DNA of 56,562 nt. Source: Actinomadura sp. 6K520 (GTDB lineage Bacteria; Actinomycetota; Actinomycetes; Streptosporangiales; Streptosporangiaceae). The position numbers were made by a program, and so were the translations under genes. A model generated the notes under the pieces. That model was given only the letters and a program-made list of their open reading frames with translations, was not told the origin of the DNA and made no database searches. Where the stretch lies: positions 1-56,562 of the forward strand of contig NZ_SMLC01000034.1 of the NCBI RefSeq assembly GCF_004349245.1, read 5' to 3'. Of this stretch, positions 52,057 through 56,562 are shown one piece after another; position 1 is the first letter of the stretch, and every line of letters starts with the position of its first letter.

Positions 52057-52105
52057 CCCCCGATGATGGCCGATGCCGCGGTGCGGCCCGGCGCCCGGGG
52101 GGTCG

Positions 52106-52900
52106 CTACTCGAACAGGTCGGGCTGCTCGCGGGTGATCTGGTCGTAGAGGGGCTGGTAGTTGATCCAGCCGACCAGGTCGTTGCCGATCTGCCCGTGCG
52201 TCAGGACGGCGTTGTCGTGCTCGATGGGGACGACCGGCCCGGCGGCCTTGGCGAGGAGCTGCACCTGGCACGAGCGCTCCATGGTGATGAACCACCACGC
52301 GGCGGCGTCCACGGTGTCGCCGACCGTGAGCAGGCCGTGGTTGCGCAGGATGACGGCCTTGGTGCCGCCGAGGGCGGCGGCGATGCGCTTGCCCTCCTCC
52401 AGGTCGGTGACGACGCCGGTGTAGTCGTCGAACAGCCCGTGGTCCTGGTAGAACGCGCACACGTCCTGCGTGATCGGCTCCAGCTTCCGGCCGAGCGCGG
52501 ACATCGCCCGCCCGTACGTGGAGTGGCTGTGCGCGGCGGCCACCACGTCCGGCCTGGCCTGGTGGACCTGCGAGTGGATCGCGAACGCGGCCTCGTTGAC
52601 GGGGTAGCGGCCCTCGACGACCTGGCCCTGGTGGTTCACCAGGATGAGGTCGCTGACCTTGATGTGCTTGAACGACATGCCGAACGGGTTGACCCAGAAG
52701 TGGTCGGTGCGCTCGGGGTCGCGGGCCGTGATGTGCCCGGCCACGCCCTCCTCGAAGCCGAACTTGCCGAAGATGCGCAGCGCGGCGGTGAGGCGCTCCT
52801 TGCGGTGCCGGCGCTCGTCGGCCACGTCGTCGAACGTGGGCGGCAGCCGGAAGATCAGGTCGGTCGGCAGCTTCTCCAGGAACTCGTCTTCATCCGACAT
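52106..52900 (-). CDS. Class II aldolase/adducin-family protein
   Basis: The protein has 264 residues from ATG 52900 (AAGGAG upstream). Motifs: GFEEGVAGHITARDPERTDHFWVNPFGMSF, VVAAAHSHSTYGRAMSALGR with zinc His residues, and VILRNHGLLTVGDTVDAAAWWFITMERSCQVQLLA. Family members cleave sugar phosphates such as fuculose-1-phosphate or act on related hydroxy compounds. It may share a transcript with the oxidoreductase downstream and is divergent from a PucR regulator with a 17-base inverted repeat in between. Confidence 0.92.
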   Translation of the reverse strand: MSDEDEFLEKLPTDLIFRLPPTFDDVADERRHRKERLTAALRIFGKFGFEEGVAGHITARDPERTDHFWVNPFGMSFKHIKVSDLILVNHQGQVVEGRYPVNEAAFAIHSQVHQARPDVVAAAHSHSTYGRAMSALGRKLEPITQDVCAFYQDHGLFDDYTGVVTDLEEGKRIAAALGGTKAVILRNHGLLTVGDTVDAAAWWFITMERSCQVQLLAKAAGPVVPIEHDNAVLTHGQIGNDLVGWINYQPLYDQITREQPDLFE

Positions 52901-52988
52901 CGGCGCACTCCTTGGGTGTTTTGGGACCACCGAACACCATCGTCCGGCGTTCCGGCTAGACGTGGCCGCCCAAACCCCGCGCGCGGGA

Positions 52989-53005
52989 TTGTCCATCCGG
53001 GACAA
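52989..53005. promoter_or_regulatory. TTGTCC-N5-GGACAA inverted repeat, likely PucR operator
   Basis: TTGTCCATCCGGGACAA is a perfect 6-bp inverted repeat with a 5-base centre, 20 bases before the PucR start and 88 bases from the divergent aldolase start. Position suggests autoregulation and control of the aldolase. Confidence 0.5.
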
Positions 53006-53025
53006 CGACGGCGCAGAATGGGGCG

Positions 53026-54186
53026 ATGGACGCCAGCGTGAGCGGCCGCTTCCGGCGGCTGCTGATCGAGCACAGCGACGACCCGGCGGTGCTGGAGGAG
53101 ACCGTCCGCGCCGCCCGGAGCAAGTCCGAGCCGGTCGCCGCCCTGCCGGTGGAGGAGACCCGCCGGCACACGCGCGCGCTCGTGCGGGGGGTGGCCGCCG
53201 CGCTGCGGAGCGGCGGCCCGGGGGAGGACGTGCTGGCCGCGGCCGAGCGGCTCGGCTCGGACCGGGCCCGGCAGGGCGTGCCGGTCGCGGCGTTCCTGGA
53301 CGGCTTCCAGGCCGGGCGCGCCCACCTCGTCCGGACGCTCATCGCCGAGGGCCGCCGGCTGGGCGTCCCCGACGCCGTCCTGCTCGACGGCGTCACCCGC
53401 ATCGACGAGATCACCACCGCGCTCGTCCACCGGATGGTGCACGCCCACCGGGTCGCGGAGCTGGAGATGGCCCGCACCGTGCGGGAGGGCCGCGCGCAGA
53501 TGCTCCGGCAGCTGCTGCACGGCGAGTCGGTCCCGGTGCTCGCGCCGCTCGACCCGTCCGGTGCCTACCACTGCGTGGTCTCCGACGTCAGCGACCCCGC
53601 GGTGGCGGCCCGGCTGGAGTCGGAGCTGTCCGCCGCGGGGACGGCGCTGTGCGGGCTGGTCGACGGCCGGCTCGCCGCCCTCGTCGCGCGGCTGCCCGAC
53701 CCGGGGACGATGGCCGGCCCGCCCGCCGGCCCGCCCGCCGGTCCGCTGCTGGTGGCCGCGCCGCCCGCGCCGCCCGCCGGGATCGCGCCGATGTACGCGC
53801 TGGGGCGGCGGGCGCTGCGGGCGGGCGCCGCCGCGGGGATGACGGGCCTGCGGGGGCTCACCGAGCTCGCGCTGCTCACCGCCACGGAGGCGGAGCCGGA
53901 GCTGGGCGGGCTGCTCGCCGCCGAGCTGCCCGCCGGCCTCGACCCCGACGACCCGTTCCACGTCGAGCTCGCCGGGACGGCGCTCGCCTACCTCGACCAC
54001 GGCGGGCGGATCGAGCCGACGGCCGCCGCGCTGCACGTCCACGGCAACACCGTGAAGTACCGGGTCCGGCGCCTGCAGGAGCTGACCGGTCGCCCGCTGC
54101 TGGACCCGTCGTCCGGGGCGGCGGTGTCCCGCGCCGCGAACTGGTGGTGGGCACTGCACCGCTGGCTCGCGCGCACCCGTCCGTAA
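53026..54186 (+). CDS. PucR-family transcriptional regulator
   Basis: The protein has 386 residues. Helical N-terminal sensor segment (VPVAAFLDGFQAGRAHLVRTLIAEGRR, RIDEITTALVHRMVHAHRVAELEMAR), a Pro/Gly-rich linker (GPPAGPPAGPL), and the C-terminal HTH: GTALAYLDHGGRIEPTAAALHVHGNTVKYRVRRLQELTGRP. Relative to the PucR at 32727 it is shorter and only distantly similar. It is divergent from the class II aldolase gene and likely controls it (inference). Confidence 0.9.
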   Translation: MDASVSGRFRRLLIEHSDDPAVLEETVRAARSKSEPVAALPVEETRRHTRALVRGVAAALRSGGPGEDVLAAAERLGSDRARQGVPVAAFLDGFQAGRAHLVRTLIAEGRRLGVPDAVLLDGVTRIDEITTALVHRMVHAHRVAELEMARTVREGRAQMLRQLLHGESVPVLAPLDPSGAYHCVVSDVSDPAVAARLESELSAAGTALCGLVDGRLAALVARLPDPGTMAGPPAGPPAGPLLVAAPPAPPAGIAPMYALGRRALRAGAAAGMTGLRGLTELALLTATEAEPELGGLLAAELPAGLDPDDPFHVELAGTALAYLDHGGRIEPTAAALHVHGNTVKYRVRRLQELTGRPLLDPSSGAAVSRAANWWWALHRWLARTRP

Positions 54187-54248
54187 TCTGGTCTGGTGCG
54201 GTGATGCGCCCGGGGCCCCGGGCGTACGGCAGGGGAACGGAGGGACCG

Positions 54249-55118
54249 GTGACCACACCGAGGATCGGCACCGTGATGTGGCCGACGCGGTCATGGCCGG
54301 AGGCGGGCGAGCTGTGGCGGCGCGCCGAGGATCTCGGTTTCCGGCACGCGTGGGTGTACGACCACATCGCGTGGCGCGGCGCGACGCCCTGGTACGACGC
54401 GTACACGACGCTCGCCGCGGCCGCCGCGGTCACCTCCCGGGTGCGGATCGGCACGCTGGTCACCTCGCCGAACTTCCGGCACCCCGTGCCCACGGCGCAC
54501 GCCGTCAAGACGATCGACCACGTGAGCGGGGGGCGGCTCACGGTCGGCGTCGGCGCGGGCGGCACGCGCCGCACCTCCGACGCCGGCGTCCTCGGCGGTG
54601 CCGGCTGGACGCCCGGCGAGCGCGCGTCCCGCTTCGCCGAGTGGGTCGAGCTGCTCGACCTGCTGCTGCGCGGGCCGTCGACGACGTTCGAGGGGACGTA
54701 CTACTCGGCCCGCGAGGTCGTCCAGGAGCCCGGCTGCGTGCAGCGTCCCCGCGTCCCGTTCGTGATCGCCGCGAACGGGCCGCGCGGCATGCGGGTCGCC
54801 GCGCGGCACGGCGACGCGTGGGTCACCAGCGGCGCGGCCGAGGGCATGGCGCCGCAGGACGCGGTGCGCTCCCGCCTGGCGGCGCTCGACGCGGCGTGCG
54901 AGGCGGCGGGCCGCGAGATCGCCGACCGGATCCTGCTGACGGGCTTCGCCGACGAGCCGTGGCTGGCGTCGCCCGGCTCGTTCGCCGACCTCGCGGGCCG
55001 CTACGCCGAACTCGGCATCACCGAGATCGCGCTGCACTGGCCGCGGCCCGGCACGCCGTTCGACGCCGACATGGCGGTGTTCGAGGCGATCGCCGCCGAG
55101 TACGGCGGGGACCGCTGA
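54249..55118 (+). CDS. LLM-class F420-type oxidoreductase
   Basis: The protein has 289 residues from GTG 54249 (GGAGGGA upstream). Luciferase-like TIM barrel: WRRAEDLGFRHAWVYDHIAWRG, AVTSRVRIGTLVTSPNFRHPVPTAHAVKTIDHVSGGRLTVGVGAG, FVIAANGPRGMRVAARHGDAWVTSG. Actinobacterial members usually use coenzyme F420, sometimes FMN. The substrate is unknown. It overlaps the next gene by one base (TGATG), so the two are coupled. Confidence 0.9.
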   Translation: MTTPRIGTVMWPTRSWPEAGELWRRAEDLGFRHAWVYDHIAWRGATPWYDAYTTLAAAAAVTSRVRIGTLVTSPNFRHPVPTAHAVKTIDHVSGGRLTVGVGAGGTRRTSDAGVLGGAGWTPGERASRFAEWVELLDLLLRGPSTTFEGTYYSAREVVQEPGCVQRPRVPFVIAANGPRGMRVAARHGDAWVTSGAAEGMAPQDAVRSRLAALDAACEAAGREIADRILLTGFADEPWLASPGSFADLAGRYAELGITEIALHWPRPGTPFDADMAVFEAIAAEYGGDR

Positions 55119-55447
55119 TGCCGTTCGCCCTGCTCGCGGTCGCGATCGCCTGCGAGGTCACGGCGACGCTGGCGATGCGTGCCTCCGAGGGCTTCACCCG
55201 GCTCTGGCCGTCCGTCATCGTGGTGGCCGGCTACCTCGTCTCCTTCGTGCTCCTGGCGCGGGCGCTGCTGTCGCTGAACGTCGGGCCGGTCTACGCGATC
55301 TGGTCCGCGCTCGGCACGGTCGGGGCCTTCGCCGGCGGCGTGCTGCTGTTCAAGGAGGAGGTCAGGCCGGTGACGATCGCCGGCGCGGTGATCATCGTGG
55401 TGGGCGTGGTCGTGCTGAACCTCGGCGGGGGAGTGCGGCAGGGGTAG
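55118..55447 (+). CDS. Small multidrug resistance (SMR) transporter
   Basis: The protein has 109 residues with four helices. E13 in AIACEVTATLAMRASEGFTRLWPS is the conserved membrane Glu. YLVSFVLLARALLSLNVGPVYAIWSALGTVGAF and EVRPVTIAGAVIIVVGVVVLNL are typical EmrE/SugE motifs. It exchanges protons for lipophilic cations or guanidinium-like compounds. It is coupled to the LLM oxidoreductase and converges on an AraC regulator. Confidence 0.93.
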   Translation: MPFALLAVAIACEVTATLAMRASEGFTRLWPSVIVVAGYLVSFVLLARALLSLNVGPVYAIWSALGTVGAFAGGVLLFKEEVRPVTIAGAVIIVVGVVVLNLGGGVRQG

Positions 55448-55478
55448 CCGCCCGTGCCGCCGCCCGTGCCGGCGCCCG

Positions 55479-56297
55479 TCACCGGGCGAGCAGCTCGGTG
55501 GGGGTGCAGCCCGCCAGCGCGCGGAACTCGCGGTTGAGGTGCGCCTGGTCGTAGTAGCCGGAGGCGGACGCGGCCTCCGCGAAGCCGGCGCCGCCGGACA
55601 GCAGCTCCACGGCGCGCTGGAAGCGCAGGACCCGGGCCATCACCTTCGGTGGCAGGCCGGCCTGCTCGCGGAACCGGTTCGTGAGGTGCTTGCGGCTCCA
55701 GCCGACGTCGGCGGCGAGGTCGGCGACGGTGACGGTGAGGTCGCGGTTCAGCAGCCGCCACGCCCGGGCGACCTCCGGGTCGGGGGCGGGACCGACCTCC
55801 AGGCGGCGCAGCAGGAAGTCGTCGACGAGGTCGAACCGCTCGCCCCACGAGGGGGTGGCGGCGAGCCGCTCCACGAGTGTCCGCGCGCCGCGGCCGAGCA
55901 GCTCGGGCAGGTCGACGGCGTCGTTGGTGAAGCGGGCGGGCGGGACGCCGAACAGCGTGTAGGAGCCGAGCGGGGTCATGTCGAGCTGGATGCCCCGCTG
56001 CCCGCCGGGGCTGCGGTACATGCCGTGCCCGTCGTGCATCCCGGCGACGAACGAGCCGTGGTCGCGGCCGCCGCGCCGCCCGGCACCGGAGCCGGGGACC
56101 TCCAGGTACATCGGCGGACCCAGATTGATGATCGTCACGGTGGTGCGGGTGGGGACGGTGCGCCGCCGGGACGGCACGGCCACCGTCTCCCAGTAGCCGT
56201 CGTAGGAGCGCAGGAACGGGCGCAGCGCGGGATGCGGCCGCGCCTGCGCCAGCCACCAGCCGCCCCGGTCGCTGAACTGGACCGGCCTGTCGCTCAT
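55479..56297 (-). CDS. AraC-family transcriptional regulator
   Basis: The protein has 272 residues. The N-terminal domain is variable (WLAQARPHPALRPFLRSYDGYWE, VTIINLGPPMYLEVPG). The C-terminal double HTH is LTVTVADLAADVGWSRKHLTNRFREQAGLPPKVMARVLRFQRAVELLSGGAGFAEAASASGYYDQAHLNREFRALAGCTPTELLA, which is characteristic. It converges on the SMR transporter; control of that gene or of a gene right of the window is possible. Confidence 0.92.
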   Translation of the reverse strand: MSDRPVQFSDRGGWWLAQARPHPALRPFLRSYDGYWETVAVPSRRRTVPTRTTVTIINLGPPMYLEVPGSGAGRRGGRDHGSFVAGMHDGHGMYRSPGGQRGIQLDMTPLGSYTLFGVPPARFTNDAVDLPELLGRGARTLVERLAATPSWGERFDLVDDFLLRRLEVGPAPDPEVARAWRLLNRDLTVTVADLAADVGWSRKHLTNRFREQAGLPPKVMARVLRFQRAVELLSGGAGFAEAASASGYYDQAHLNREFRALAGCTPTELLAR

Positions 56298-56332
56298 GCC
56301 CCAGTCCTACCACGCGGGCCGGACAGGACGGG

Positions 56333-56562
56333 CTACTCGTACACCTGCCCGCACACGGCGATCCGCGCCAGATCGCCCCAGGTCATGGTGGTGATCGTGC
56401 GGACGTAGGAGCGGGCCGGGGCATCCCCGTGGCGCGCGGGCAGCGGCACGCGGGCGCCGTCGGCGGCGTCCCAGCCGCCGAGGCTGCCCGCGACGGCGCA
56501 CTCGAGGTAGGTGGCCGGGTCGAAGTTGTACCAGCGGGCCGGGGTGGCGCGGGCCCCGGAGC
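56333..56562 (-). CDS. Partial unknown gene, 5' end outside window
   Basis: The last 75 or so codons of a minus-strand gene end at 56333. The visible C-terminus, with RWYNFDPATYLECAVAGSLG, then VRTITTMTWGDLARIAVCGQVYE, has mixed, protein-like composition and two Cys. The family is not recognised. It lies upstream of and in the same direction as the AraC gene, 35 bases apart. Confidence 0.6.
   Translation of the reverse strand, partial: SGARATPARWYNFDPATYLECAVAGSLGGWDAADGARVPLPARHGDAPARSYVRTITTMTWGDLARIAVCGQVYE

Noticed and set aside
1..56562. CRISPR arrays, IS elements, integrases, rRNA
   Set aside because: No spaced short repeats, transposase/integrase motifs or rRNA sequence seen on reading both strands.

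Overview
The window is about 75% G+C, with GTG/ATG starts, ATGA/GTGA gene overlaps and many actinobacterial families (PF04672 methyltransferases, PaaX/PucR/IclR/TetR regulators, MEDS-HATPase and STAS proteins, F420-type LLM oxidoreductase, mutAB-meaB). It is the chromosome of a soil-type actinomycete. The CBM2-GH48 cellulase and overall gene style suggest Thermomonosporaceae/Streptosporangiales (Actinomadura-like), but that placement is inference. I saw no phage, IS element, CRISPR array or rRNA.

Layout. 1-4.1 kb: a LacI regulator cut by the window edge and a secreted GH48 cellulase. 4.1-7 kb: DNA polymerase IV with a LexA box on its start, a PF04672 methyltransferase and a cyclase-fold protein. 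7-12.4 kb: a two-component locus with two paralogous NarL-type kinases flanking one response regulator, then a TetR regulator. 12.6-17.8 kb: a STAS protein, then a PaaX / acyl-CoA synthetase / IclR / Rieske oxygenase block for aromatic or other carboxylic acids. 17.8-22.4 kb: PhoX-like phosphatase, PHB-depolymerase-type esterase, MaoC hydratase and TetR. 22.5-29.5 kb (minus strand): a self-contained PTS operon fruK-EIIC-EIIB-EIIA-dehydrogenase-HPr-EI-DeoR behind a good sigma-70 promoter. 29.8-40.7 kb: DMT transporter, a divergent NAD-dependent DNA ligase downstream of a PucR regulator, acyltransferase, second PF04672 methyltransferase, small membrane proteins, MEDS-HATPase, YbdK. 40.8-47.1 kb: acyl-CoA dehydrogenase diverging from mutA-mutB-meaB. 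47.2-50.1 kb: GNAT, a tRNA-Asn-like gene directly upstream of an HNH endonuclease gene, and a coiled-coil cell-wall protein. 50.2-56.6 kb: EEP nuclease/phosphatase, Gfo/Idh oxidoreductase, class II aldolase, PucR, LLM oxidoreductase, SMR transporter, AraC and a partial gene.

Most notable points. (1) The two kinases at 7.3-11.8 kb are reciprocally broken. The first keeps the phospho-acceptor His but has lost the ATP-site Asn and Asp. The second keeps the ATP site but has Gln in place of His. This is what a kinase split over two subunits would look like. (2) An unannotated cloverleaf at 48344-48415 reads as tRNA-Asn(GUU) with C instead of the near-invariant U33, and its trailer carries the ribosome-binding site of an HNH nuclease. 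(3) The PTS operon pairs a mannitol-type EII with a GatD-like dehydrogenase and 1-phosphofructokinase, which points to a route through fructose-1-phosphate. Several clean operator palindromes (LexA, PaaX-, IclR-, TetR- and PucR-associated) and a 28-bp perfect palindrome upstream of mutA are also listed.
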